Virus record (IMG/VR): IMGVR_UViG_3300025674_000455
Coordinates: 1 to 22,084 of that record
Reading direction: 5' to 3' (one strand)
DNA length: 22,084 bases
From: a virus
In this document: positions 1 to 5,979 of the stretch, piece after piece
Layout: every line of letters begins with the position of its first letter
Position numbering within the stretch: the first letter of the stretch is position 1
The notes under the pieces: generated by a model
Databases searched by the model: none
What the model saw: only the letters and a program-made list of their open reading frames with translations
What the model was told of the DNA's origin: nothing
Program-made: the position numbers and the translations under genes

Positions 1-106
1 CCTTGCAGATCACAACGGCTCGCTTGTAGTAAAGAGAATCGGTTTTACCCGCAGCCTCTAGCGCAAACATAATCTTGCGCCAGTTGTTGCGGGTGTGCCG
101 ATCCAT
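1..106 (-). CDS. Small hypothetical phage protein, cut by the window edge
   Basis: An ATG directly follows the stop of the gene above it (TGA then ATG, no gap) and opens a frame that runs off the window after 35 codons. The visible protein begins MDRHTRNNWRKIMFALEAAG and continues with KTDSLYYKRAVVICK. It is rich in Arg, Lys and aromatic residues, and no signal peptide or membrane segment is visible. I recall similar short 'NNWRKIK-ALEAAGKT' proteins in cyanophage genomes but cannot name a function. The abutting start suggests translational coupling to the 44-aa gene. The C-terminus is missing, so length and family are open. Confidence 0.6.
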   Translation of the reverse strand, partial: MDRHTRNNWRKIMFALEAAGKTDSLYYKRAVVICK

Positions 107-241
107 TCACCTGCCCTGGCCGCGATACTTCTTCCTACCGTGGCTGGCTTTTGAGTGTTGACCCGCACCTTGACGGGTTTTCTTAGGCTTTCCAGGGCGA
201 TGCTCAATGCGACCCAGTGCGGTCTTGGACTTAACAGCCAT
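107..241 (-). CDS. 44-aa strongly basic hypothetical phage protein
   Basis: A 45-codon frame starting MAVKSKTALGRIEHRPGKPK and ending KKYRGQGR, directly followed by the ATG of the next gene. The protein is dominated by Lys, Arg, Gly, Gln and His, with no hydrophobic core, so it is probably disordered and nucleic-acid or surface binding; that role is inference. I recall very similar short proteins (a TGLGR/TALGR start, a PGKPKKTRQG middle and a YRGQGR end) near tail genes in Synechococcus phages, which supports a real gene and the cyanophage assignment. No function is known to me. It closes the fibre cassette. Confidence 0.7.
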   Translation of the reverse strand: MAVKSKTALGRIEHRPGKPKKTRQGAGQHSKASHGRKKYRGQGR

Positions 242-273
242 TGGTGTAAATCAACCCAATCAGCCTAGTCGCC

Positions 274-591
274 TTAAACAATTACCCAGTTGGCGCCTGA
301 CGCCACAGTCACCGTCGTGCCACTGGCAATCTCAATCGGACCAGCACTCATTCCGTTGACACCGCTCAGCGTGTAATCAGAACTGATTGACTGCGTATTA
401 GTGACAATCGCACCACCAGCTACCGCTGGAGCGCCACCGCCAATCTCAACAACAGCCTCCGTGCCATCGTCCTTCTTGGTGTACAGCTTGCCGTCGTTGG
501 TATTAACAGCAAGCTCACCAAGCGCGAGCTGAGCGGTCGTTGGAACCTTTCCGGCTGTCGCTGACCGCTTAATCCTGATTGTGTTTGCCAT
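274..591 (-). CDS. Small tail-fibre-like structural protein (chimeric modules)
   Basis: A 105-aa protein in two parts. Residues 1-52 start MANTIRIKRSATAGKVPTTA and include the phrase ALGELAVNTNDGKLY, an N-terminal module typical of cyanophage tail-fibre or adhesin proteins. Residues about 64-105 form a beta-rich tail with the pattern YT..GVNG.SAGPIEI.SGTTVTV.SG..WVIV. The N-terminal module resembles the start of the 420-aa protein at 640-1902. The C-terminal module resembles the end of the 200-aa protein at 5349-5951, so this gene looks like a fusion of two modules found in its neighbours. The likely role is a host-contact appendage or short fibre. The fibre identity is by resemblance only. 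Confidence 0.7.
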   Translation of the reverse strand: MANTIRIKRSATAGKVPTTAQLALGELAVNTNDGKLYTKKDDGTEAVVEIGGGAPAVAGGAIVTNTQSISSDYTLSGVNGMSAGPIEIASGTTVTVASGANWVIV

Positions 592-639
592 GTGGCTACC
601 CTCTAGCGCCTATGTAGGCAGGTAAAACGACGAAGCCCC

Positions 640-1902
640 TTAGAAGGTGCCGCCGTCAAACTCAATCCCGTCGATTGAGCCGCCAGTGATATTCACGTTG
701 CTGGAGTTTTGGGTGGCAATCGTCCCAAGACCCAACGTGGTTCGTGCAGCAGATGCACTCGCATCATCAACCAGGCTGCGACCAAAGCTGCTGAAATCAG
801 CAACGGCTGCCGTACCAGAACCCGTGAAATAAGGGACCTTGTTAGCGGCAGAAGTCAGACCAGCGAGGGCTGCCAGTTCAGCGTCATAAGCCTGAACGTC
901 GGTTCCGATTGCAAGACCAAGAGCAGTGCGAGCGCCAGATGCAGTGGTCGCTCCAGTACCACCATCCCCAACAGCAAGTGTGCCGGTAATGGCAGATGCA
1001 CCAAGGTCAACCGCAAGCTCGGTCGATTCAATAACCAAGCCGCCGTTGGCTTTCAGGTCAACGCTGACCGTCGAACCAGAAACATCAATACCGTCACCAG
1101 CAGTAGGTGCACCAGCGTCAGCGGCAATCGTGATGCTGCCACTGCCTTCGGTGATTGTGATGTTGTCACCAGCAGTCAGCGTCGCCTTAGTCAGACCGCC
1201 AGAGCTATTGCCGATCAGCAGCTGACCGCTTGTATAGCTGGTTTGACCAGTGCCGCCTTTGCTAACTGCAATGGTGCTAGCGGACCAAGTACCAGAGGTC
1301 AGGGTGCCAACGCTGGTCAGGCTCGAACCAGTAACACCAGAGCCAAGGCTGCTGCCGCTCAGGACAGAGGTGCCAGCAATCTTGAATTCTTTGCCGGAGG
1401 CGAGGTCAATGTGCTCGCTGCTGGTCCAGCTATCGGTGGAATCAACCCAGTTAAAAGTTTTGTCGGTTGTTCCCTTGAGGGTGATACCACCGCCATCAGC
1501 AGTTGCGTCACTAGGCGATGCAGTCGAACCTAGTTCGATGTTTTTATCATCGACCGAAAGCGTCGTGCTGTTAATGGTCGAGGTCGTGCCATTGACAACG
1601 AGGTTGCCGCCAACCGTGACATTCCCCGTGGTAGACAACGTGGAAATCGTTGCGCCACTAAAGTCAACCGTTCCAGTGAAAGTCTTGTTGCCACTGATGG
1701 TTTGAGTGCCGCTCAGCGTGGCAAACGCACCAGAGCCGCCGATGGCAAGGATGGTGGTTGCTGTGCCGCCAGCACCTCCAGTTCCCTCACCGTAATAAAG
1801 AACGTCATCAACCTCGTTGAACGCCAGTTCAGCGTTCTGCAGGCTAGACGGAGCACCAGCAGCGCCAGAAGCACGGCGTTTGATCCGAAGGGTGTTAGCC
1901 AT
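640..1902 (-). CDS. Putative tail fibre / receptor-contact protein
   Basis: A 420-aa protein, the longest of the accessory fibre cassette. Residues 1-55 are the [13 protein letters not shown]-type N-terminal module shared with the 105-aa neighbour. Then come Gly/Ser/Thr-rich beta repeats such as [25 protein letters not shown] and [20 protein letters not shown]. The phrase [11 protein letters not shown] and the [18 protein letters not shown] motif recur in tail-fibre proteins of many marine phages, including cyanomyoviruses by my recollection. The protein ends [11 protein letters not shown]; a DGG-x-F ending is also seen in the 89-aa protein directly upstream. The composition suits a trimeric beta-helical fibre shaft. 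No intramolecular chaperone domain is visible. Fibre role likely, receptor unknown. Confidence 0.8.
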   Translation of the reverse strand: MANTLRIKRRASGAAGAPSSLQNAELAFNEVDDVLYYGEGTGGAGGTATTILAIGGSGAFATLSGTQTISGNKTFTGTVDFSGATISTLSTTGNVTVGGNLVVNGTTSTINSTTLSVDDKNIELGSTASPSDATADGGGITLKGTTDKTFNWVDSTDSWTSSEHIDLASGKEFKIAGTSVLSGSSLGSGVTGSSLTSVGTLTSGTWSASTIAVSKGGTGQTSYTSGQLLIGNSSGGLTKATLTAGDNITITEGSGSITIAADAGAPTAGDGIDVSGSTVSVDLKANGGLVIESTELAVDLGASAITGTLAVGDGGTGATTASGARTALGLAIGTDVQAYDAELAALAGLTSAANKVPYFTGSGTAAVADFSSFGRSLVDDASASAARTTLGLGTIATQNSSNVNITGGSIDGIEFDGGTF

Positions 1903-1905
1903 GAC

Positions 1906-2175
1906 TTAGAAGTTGCCTCCGTCGGTGAGGGTTGTAGTCGTCCAGGTACTGTCCGCTTTATAGGTCGAAGTACCGGAGTCGTAGTAGATGACGCTCTTGT
2001 CTACTTTAGCCGTGTCTGCCAGGCTAAAACCACTGCCCGCATCGCCTTTTGCACCTTGCGGTCCAGCAGTTACCGCCTGAACAACAGAGGTTTGCTTTGA
2101 CTCAACTGTTGTGGTCTTGGATGACTCGGTGACCTCAACGCTGTTTTTCTGGAGCGTGACGTTGACGCTGGTCAT
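1906..2175 (-). CDS. Small fibre-associated protein with a short collagen-like stretch
   Basis: An 89-aa protein starting MTSVNVTLQKNSVEVTESSK. A Gly-X-Y run, GPQGAKGDAG, sits at about residues 38-47 and is followed by SVIYYDSGTSTYKADSTW and an ending LTDGGNF. Short collagen-like segments act as trimerising linkers in phage tail fibres, so an adaptor or fibre tip is plausible. It overlaps the preceding 112-aa gene by four bases (ATGA) and lies three bases before the 420-aa fibre gene. It therefore belongs to one translational unit and may physically link those two. The function is inferred from composition and position. Confidence 0.65.
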   Translation of the reverse strand: MTSVNVTLQKNSVEVTESSKTTTVESKQTSVVQAVTAGPQGAKGDAGSGFSLADTAKVDKSVIYYDSGTSTYKADSTWTTTTLTDGGNF

Positions 2176-2510
2176 CGCGTGTACCCCTGAGCGACAAAGA
2201 TGATGCCCTCCAGGTAATACTCCTTCAAACCGCTTGGATTGGTTAGCAGTACGTCGTAGTACAGCTCATCCGGGAAATCAACCGTGTCCTCATCGGACAG
2301 TGAAAGCGTCACCTTGCCGTTGGCGCGGTCGGTGTAAGCAACCGAAAAATCGGCGTACTTAGTGCTTCGCGCTTGGTTCCAAACCTGGCTGGCTACGGTC
2401 CAACTGGTGAGGTCAATCACCGCGTCATTGCTGTCCTTAAAGACAAGGACAAGCTCATGGTCCGCACCACGCTGGACCGTGAAGTTGTAGGTGCCAGGTG
2501 AGATCGCCAT
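2172..2510 (-). CDS. Baseplate-upper-protein-like small structural protein
   Basis: A 112-aa beta-rich protein with strands around YNFTVQRGADHELVLVFKD, DLTSWTVASQVW and GKVTLSLSDEDTVDFPD, ending YYLEGIIFVAQGYTR. The pattern 'Q.GADH...L.FKD....VIDLT.W...' is familiar from the N-terminal immunoglobulin-like domain of BppU-type baseplate proteins and from small proteins in cyanophage tail clusters. It probably forms a connector between the tail tip and fibre proteins. It follows a 40-base gap with no convincing promoter and overlaps the 89-aa gene downstream. Family assignment is by recall; confidence that it is a real gene is high. Confidence 0.7.
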   Translation of the reverse strand: MAISPGTYNFTVQRGADHELVLVFKDSNDAVIDLTSWTVASQVWNQARSTKYADFSVAYTDRANGKVTLSLSDEDTVDFPDELYYDVLLTNPSGLKEYYLEGIIFVAQGYTR

Positions 2511-2550
2511 AGGACCAGTTTAGTGCTAGGTCAAGGCTTGGAGACTGTTA

Positions 2551-2784
2551 TCAGATGCCTAAGGCAGCCTTGATTTCATCGGGCGAGGTTGCAGCATCAA
2601 TGTCATCCTGCATTGCCTCGTACTTGGTACGGATAGCAGCTCGTGCCGCTTCAGCCGCATCGGCATCAGCACCAGGGATCTGCTTCATGATCACCTCATC
2701 GTGAGGCTTGAACTCCTCATCACGGGCAGCACGGCGCTTGTCGTGACCGATTGCCTTGGCTTTGTCGAGGTTGATGTTGATCAT
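2551..2784 (-). CDS. Small helical hypothetical protein, possible fibre assembly chaperone
   Basis: A 77-aa, highly charged, all-helical protein starting MININLDKAKAIGHDKRRAA and ending ATSPDEIKAALGI. Similar 'INLDKA..I....RR.AR' proteins occur in many phages beside the partner encoded directly upstream (80 aa, 2781-3023). The two genes overlap by four bases (ATGA), which supports joint action. A small soluble helical protein between fibre genes suits an assembly chaperone or tail-fibre adaptor, but no catalytic motif is present and the function is not established. Confidence 0.6.
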   Translation of the reverse strand: MININLDKAKAIGHDKRRAARDEEFKPHDEVIMKQIPGADADAAEAARAAIRTKYEAMQDDIDAATSPDEIKAALGI

Positions 2785-3023
2785 TGCTCAGCCTCCTGTT
2801 GTGCAAACCAAGATTGCCGTCCCATGCTAATTCCGGTGGGATTGGTGAAATCAGCCTCCCAAGCATTGCGGAAAGTACGGTCAGCAGGAACTGCGTCGTC
2901 TTCGACGATTAGGTAAGGCGTACCAGCAGGGATGCATTTGTGGCAAAGATCTTCAACGGGCGTTGCGCCGGTTGGGTGGATGACGGATAGACCGCCTTCG
3001 GAGTTTTGGAAAAGGATTTTCAT
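2781..3023 (-). CDS. Small conserved phage protein of the tail-fibre region
   Basis: An 80-aa protein starting MKILFQNSEGGLSVIHPTGA. A CHKC pair sits at about residues 28-31, followed by IPAGTPYLIVEDDAVPADRTFRNAW. The 'P.G..Y.IV.D...P.DR.FRNAWE' pattern is a recurrent small protein in phage tail regions, usually followed by a helical protein like the 77-aa gene here. The two Cys with an intervening His could bind a metal, but nothing else supports that. It is translationally coupled to the next gene by an ATGA overlap. Function unknown; real gene very likely. Confidence 0.7.
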   Translation of the reverse strand: MKILFQNSEGGLSVIHPTGATPVEDLCHKCIPAGTPYLIVEDDAVPADRTFRNAWEADFTNPTGISMGRQSWFAQQEAEQ

Positions 3024-3032
3024 AACATTGCC

Positions 3033-3497
3033 TCAACGGAAGATAATAACGCTCACAACAGACCTGTTAACCAACGCATCAGAAGAACTGTATGTTCTTA
3101 TACTTACGCTACCAACACCGTATTCTCTTGTAACGATAGTTCCTAGTGTGGTGCCATATGATACAGCGACGGCATAATCGTCATCTGGCATATCATTTGT
3201 AAAGTTTACTGTGTAATCACCAGTACCGTTATCTGTTACTGCATCCATATTCCCATTCGCCCGTCCGGTACCGATGGTTGCAGCAGTGCCGTCGAAGTTG
3301 ATCCACGCCCTACAGCCGTAAGCCGTAGCAACACTGCCGTAGCCGGAGTTGAACTGAAGCGTTCCAGCGATTGACTGGTTACCAGTACCACTGACGGTCA
3401 GATTGCCAGTAACAGTTGCATTGGCAGAGCTGTCTAGAACGATGTTGTTACTGCCGGAACTAGCGTGTTTGAGATTGGTCGCAGATAGCGTGCTCAT
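3033..3497 (-). CDS. Short tail-fibre-like protein with exchangeable C-terminus
   Basis: A 154-aa protein. The first ~65 residues (MSTLSATNLKHASSGSNNIV, then ANATVTGNLTVSGTGNQSIAG) are the fibre-type 'T.NLKHASS...NIVLD' adaptor found at the N-terminus of many cyanophage fibres. The rest (GYGSVATAYGCRAWINFDG, NGNMDAVTDNGTGDYTVNFT, MPDDDYAVAVSYGT) is a beta-rich domain of a type often found at fibre tips. By hand count the N-terminal coding part is about 54% GC over 3301-3420, and the C-terminal part about 43% over 3061-3180. That fits a domain swapped in from elsewhere. It probably contributes to receptor binding; no ligand can be named. Confidence 0.75.
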   Translation of the reverse strand: MSTLSATNLKHASSGSNNIVLDSSANATVTGNLTVSGTGNQSIAGTLQFNSGYGSVATAYGCRAWINFDGTAATIGTGRANGNMDAVTDNGTGDYTVNFTNDMPDDDYAVAVSYGTTLGTIVTREYGVGSVSIRTYSSSDALVNRSVVSVIIFR

Positions 3498-3500
3498 GGG

Positions 3501-3788
3501 TTAGACCTCCGGCTTGGTGGGGAACACGGGGTTAGCCGGATCCACGGTATTAGCCGGTAGATCGCGGAGTGCTTGGCGATAATCCCGCATCTCGTCCGTC
3601 AGGGTTGAATCAGACAGAGCGAGGTAGTCGGTTTCGGCAAGGAGTTGGTCGCGCTGACGACGCAGCTCCTTCATCTGTTCTACGGGGAGAACGTCGCGTT
3701 CGTAGGCTTCGCGTTCTGCGATTTCTTCAGCGCTAAACGGAATGATCGTTTCTTCGCCGGTTTGTAAATTAACAATTTTATGTTCCAT
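3501..3788 (-). CDS. Tail assembly chaperone-like protein
   Basis: A 95-aa protein starting MEHKIVNLQTGEETIIPFSA. It has a helical centre (EREAYERDVLPVEQMKELRR) and the sequence RDQLLAETDYLALSDSTLTD, ending NPVFPTKPEV. The 'R.RD.LL.ETD..ALSD.TLT.E...YRQALRD...' signature is that of the small phage tail-assembly chaperone family (Pfam Phage_tail_APC type) that accompanies fibre genes. I prefer the ATG at 3788 over a TTG six bases upstream, because the ATG forms the TGATCATG junction used at four other gene boundaries here. It probably helps fold or attach the neighbouring fibre. Confidence 0.75.
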   Translation of the reverse strand: MEHKIVNLQTGEETIIPFSAEEIAEREAYERDVLPVEQMKELRRQRDQLLAETDYLALSDSTLTDEMRDYRQALRDLPANTVDPANPVFPTKPEV

Positions 3789-3790
3789 GA

Positions 3791-4432
3791 TCAATCCTGA
3801 GTAAGGTAATCGACGCGGATTTGTCCGCCGTCAAAGGTTGATCCGCTGCCCCATTGAACCCTGTCTAACGTGCCGCCAAGCTGGACTCTGCCTCCAAAAA
3901 TTGAATTTCCATCATTAAACGAACTATGCATTTGCGCTGTAACTACATAATCGCCAGTGTCAATATTTGTAATCAAAATGTGACCGCTAAAACTATGAGT
4001 AGCGGCTGTAAGAGTAGTAATGTTAAATGAAGTTACTGGATCACTCGCCGCTACTGAAGTGCCGCCAAAGATAGCAGCAGTAGATCCGGAATAATTTGAG
4101 GTAGCCGGAGTGCCTCCTGCTCCTAATCTCAGAAATTGATTAGATGTTCCGCTGAGGCTTGAGTCTTGGATAGTCACTAAAACCTGGACCGCATTACTAG
4201 GAATCCCGGTAATGGTTACATCCGCACCAGTTAGAGCAGTAAGTGTCCCTGTGACCCAAGTCGCCCCAGGTGCTGCCCAACTCAGCGCACCAGAGCCGTC
4301 GGTCTGCAGGTATTGACCGCTATCCCCATCGTTGACGGGTAGGGTCAGCACTACATCAGCGCCACTGGTCGTGTCCGCTGGTGCGTTCAGCTCAACCGAG
4401 CCGCTACTGCTGCCGTTTAGCTTGACTCCCAT
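3791..4432 (-). CDS. Tail-fibre-like protein with AT-rich C-terminal domain
   Basis: A 213-aa protein. Residues 1-60 (MGVKLNGSSSGSVELNAPAD, then TTSGADVVLTLPVNDGDSGQ and LQTDGSGALSWAAPG) form the fibre-linker module 'P.NDG..GQ.L.TDGSG.L.W' seen in many marine phage fibres. The remaining ~150 residues are a beta-sandwich-like domain rich in Thr, Ser, Ile and Gly. By hand count, the N-terminal coding part is 63% GC (4261-4380) and the C-terminal part 36% GC (3901-4020). This contrast within one gene suggests acquisition of a receptor-binding tip. The start overlaps the upstream stop (TGATG). Confidence 0.75.
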   Translation of the reverse strand: MGVKLNGSSSGSVELNAPADTTSGADVVLTLPVNDGDSGQYLQTDGSGALSWAAPGATWVTGTLTALTGADVTITGIPSNAVQVLVTIQDSSLSGTSNQFLRLGAGGTPATSNYSGSTAAIFGGTSVAASDPVTSFNITTLTAATHSFSGHILITNIDTGDYVVTAQMHSSFNDGNSIFGGRVQLGGTLDRVQWGSGSTFDGGQIRVDYLTQD

Positions 4433-4761
4433 CAGCTTGCCTCCTTGGGATACTTAGCCTTCACAGCAGCACAAGCGGCGTAATACTCGTCCAGCTTAGT
4501 GCTATCGCCGGTTGAGTTCCAGTACAAGGCGTCAGCTAGTTCAACCATGCTGGGATATTCCGGTGCGCGTTGGCGCTGGTACTCAGTGGCGGCTTGCTCA
4601 GCAAGGTGTTCTTGCCAAGCTGCTTCAAGTTCAGCCTCTGTTGGCTGTGGGTCACCGCCAATCCAACGCACAATGTGGTTGGGTGCATGAGTTTGATTAA
4701 GGCTCAGGATCTCAGGCTTTACGCCGAGACGATTAAGGCAAATTGCGACATCCATGATCAT
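4432..4761 (-). CDS. XkdW-like tail-fibre-associated small protein
   Basis: A 109-aa protein. The N-terminal half is predicted alpha/beta (DVAICLNRLGVKPEILSLNQ, then HIVRWIGGDPQPTEAELEAA). The C-terminal part, YPSMVELADALYWNSTGDST followed by KLDEYYAACAAVKAKYPK, carries the 'YPS...L.DALYW...GD..K.DEYY.AC..VK.KYPK' signature of small phage proteins near fibre genes, related to XkdW. It is probably an assembly chaperone or fibre adaptor. Two in-frame ATGs exist, at 4761 (ATGA overlap with the upstream stop) and 4755 (TGATCATG junction). The second would give 107 aa and matches other junctions in the window. Confidence 0.75.
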   Translation of the reverse strand: MIMDVAICLNRLGVKPEILSLNQTHAPNHIVRWIGGDPQPTEAELEAAWQEHLAEQAATEYQRQRAPEYPSMVELADALYWNSTGDSTKLDEYYAACAAVKAKYPKEAS

Positions 4762-5345
4762 GCCTCTTTGTAGATTTCGACTAAGACGTAGACCTCATCG
4801 CCTCCCCCGGTTGCAGCGTTGCTTTTTCCGAACCCATTAGTGGCCTGAGATTGGTTGGTATTCATCTGAATCTCATACGCAGTTGAGCCTGTTGGAGCTA
4901 CTCTTGCTGATCCAATGGAGTTAAGGGTGCCGTTGTAGGTGCTGGTAGCTACTCCGGTAATTCCGTTTTGAATTGCTGTTGTATTGGTTGCATCATATAG
5001 TCGAGCAGTTGCACCACTTGTGGAATATGCCATAGCCGTCCATTTAATCAAATAACTCCCTGCACCAAGCGTAAATTGATTACTGCTAAGAGTGACAATT
5101 CCGTCGGGATCAGCAACTTCTGTATTAAGTGTTCGTGTTGTCCATGTGTCTTGAACACTGCTTCCGCCATCAGTGCCGTCAGATTCAACTTGCGCCAGGA
5201 TTGCGTAGCTGACAAAAGTATTCGTGCCAATCTTTGCGGCAGTAACTGCACTGGTCGCCAGCATGTCGGTGTCAACGATGCCGTCAGGCAAGCCACCGAC
5301 TGATACCCCTGTAAGCGTTCCGTCGCCTGAAATGGAAATTGGCAT
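4758..5345 (-). CDS. Tail-fibre-like structural protein
   Basis: A 195-aa protein. Residues 1-45 (MPISISGDGTLTGVSVGGLP, then DGIVDTDMLATSAVTAAKIG) form a common N-terminal fibre module ending in the 'D..ML...AVTA.KIG' helix-like phrase that recurs in marine phage fibres. The remainder is a Thr/Ser/Gly-rich beta domain (ILAQVESDGTDGGSSVQDTW, NQFTLGAGSYLIKWTAMAYS, YEIQMNTNQSQATNGFGKSN, EVYVLVEIYKEA) resembling C1q/TNF-like jelly-roll tips. Hand-counted GC falls from about 55% at the 5' end (5221-5340) to about 47% over 4861-5040. It is the second gene after the central fibre and probably a receptor-contact protein. Confidence 0.75.
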   Translation of the reverse strand: MPISISGDGTLTGVSVGGLPDGIVDTDMLATSAVTAAKIGTNTFVSYAILAQVESDGTDGGSSVQDTWTTRTLNTEVADPDGIVTLSSNQFTLGAGSYLIKWTAMAYSTSGATARLYDATNTTAIQNGITGVATSTYNGTLNSIGSARVAPTGSTAYEIQMNTNQSQATNGFGKSNAATGGGDEVYVLVEIYKEA

Positions 5346-5348
5346 GGA

Positions 5349-5951
5349 TCAGACCACCGTCCAAGTTTCGCCGTCACCGATAGTAACGGTCACGCCTGCG
5401 TTGATTGTAATCGGTCCGAACGAACCGGCATTCTGTCCGTCAGTGATCGTGTAATCCGTGGTCACCGTTTGACCGTTTTCCCAAAACACCTTATCCGATC
5501 CACCGCCACCCGCTCCAGCGCCGCCAATCTCGTCCCATGCGCCGTTGACATAACCCTCAAAACGGTTGTCCGTCGTGGAGTACCGCAGCATCCCGTTGCT
5601 AGGAGTGCCAGGACGTTGCGCTTCCGTACCAGCAGCAACATCAATGGCACCCGTGCCGGTCATGTTGATGTTCCCGGCAAAACTCGCAGTGCCGGTGAAA
5701 CTCGGGGACGCCAGCGTTGCCAGCGCAAAGTTGGTGGCGCTGTAATCGCCCACAACGACCCATCCATCGTTGGAAGAGTTCCTCAGCTTGATCTGAGTGG
5801 TGTTGGTGTCAATCCACCACTGGAACGCATAAGTCGTCGCAGGCTCGGTGCTGCTGCTGTTATTGCTGACAATCGCCGCTAAGGCGTTATTTAAATCTTG
5901 ACGGACAGCCGAGCCCGTGCCATTACTAATTACATAGTCGTGAGTTGCCAC
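5349..5951 (-). CDS. Tail-tip fibre protein with C-terminal GPI..G.TVTV module
   Basis: A 200-aa protein starting MATHDYVISNGTGSAVRQDL. The first ~80 residues (NNALAAIVSNNSSSTEPATT, FQWWIDTNTTQIKLRNSSND, GWVVVG) form a widespread fibre N-terminal domain that anchors to the tail tip. Then come FTGTASFAGNINMTGTGAID and a 'RPGTPSNGMLRYSTTDNRFE' phrase typical of fibre shafts. The last ~45 residues (NGQTVTTDYTITDGQNAGSF, GPITINAGVTVTIGDGETWT) repeat the C-terminal module of the 105-aa protein at 274-591. Its position directly after gpJ is the classical place for a side-fibre adaptor. Receptor unknown. Confidence 0.8.
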   Translation of the reverse strand: MATHDYVISNGTGSAVRQDLNNALAAIVSNNSSSTEPATTYAFQWWIDTNTTQIKLRNSSNDGWVVVGDYSATNFALATLASPSFTGTASFAGNINMTGTGAIDVAAGTEAQRPGTPSNGMLRYSTTDNRFEGYVNGAWDEIGGAGAGGGGSDKVFWENGQTVTTDYTITDGQNAGSFGPITINAGVTVTIGDGETWTVV

Positions 5952-5979
5952 AGCACCTCAAACCTTCATATCCACAATC

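Noticed and set aside
592-639. Possible terminator between the 420-aa and 105-aa fibre genes
   Set aside because: Only a four-base-pair GCCT/AGGC stem is present, and the TTTT run lies upstream of it on the coding strand, so it is not a factor-independent terminator.
709-1533. A 274-codon open frame on the plus strand
   Set aside because: It lies opposite the 420-aa fibre gene, has a composition (Ser, Arg, Cys, Thr) typical of antisense translation, no family signature, and would be the only plus-strand gene.
640-1902. Repetitive fibre sequence as a diversity-generating retroelement target
   Set aside because: No reverse transcriptase, template repeat or Asn-codon-rich variable region is visible in the window.
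5048-5377. A 109-codon alternative minus-strand frame
   Set aside because: It overlaps the fibre genes at 4758-5345 and 5349-5951 in another frame, and its product is low-complexity without a fold signature.
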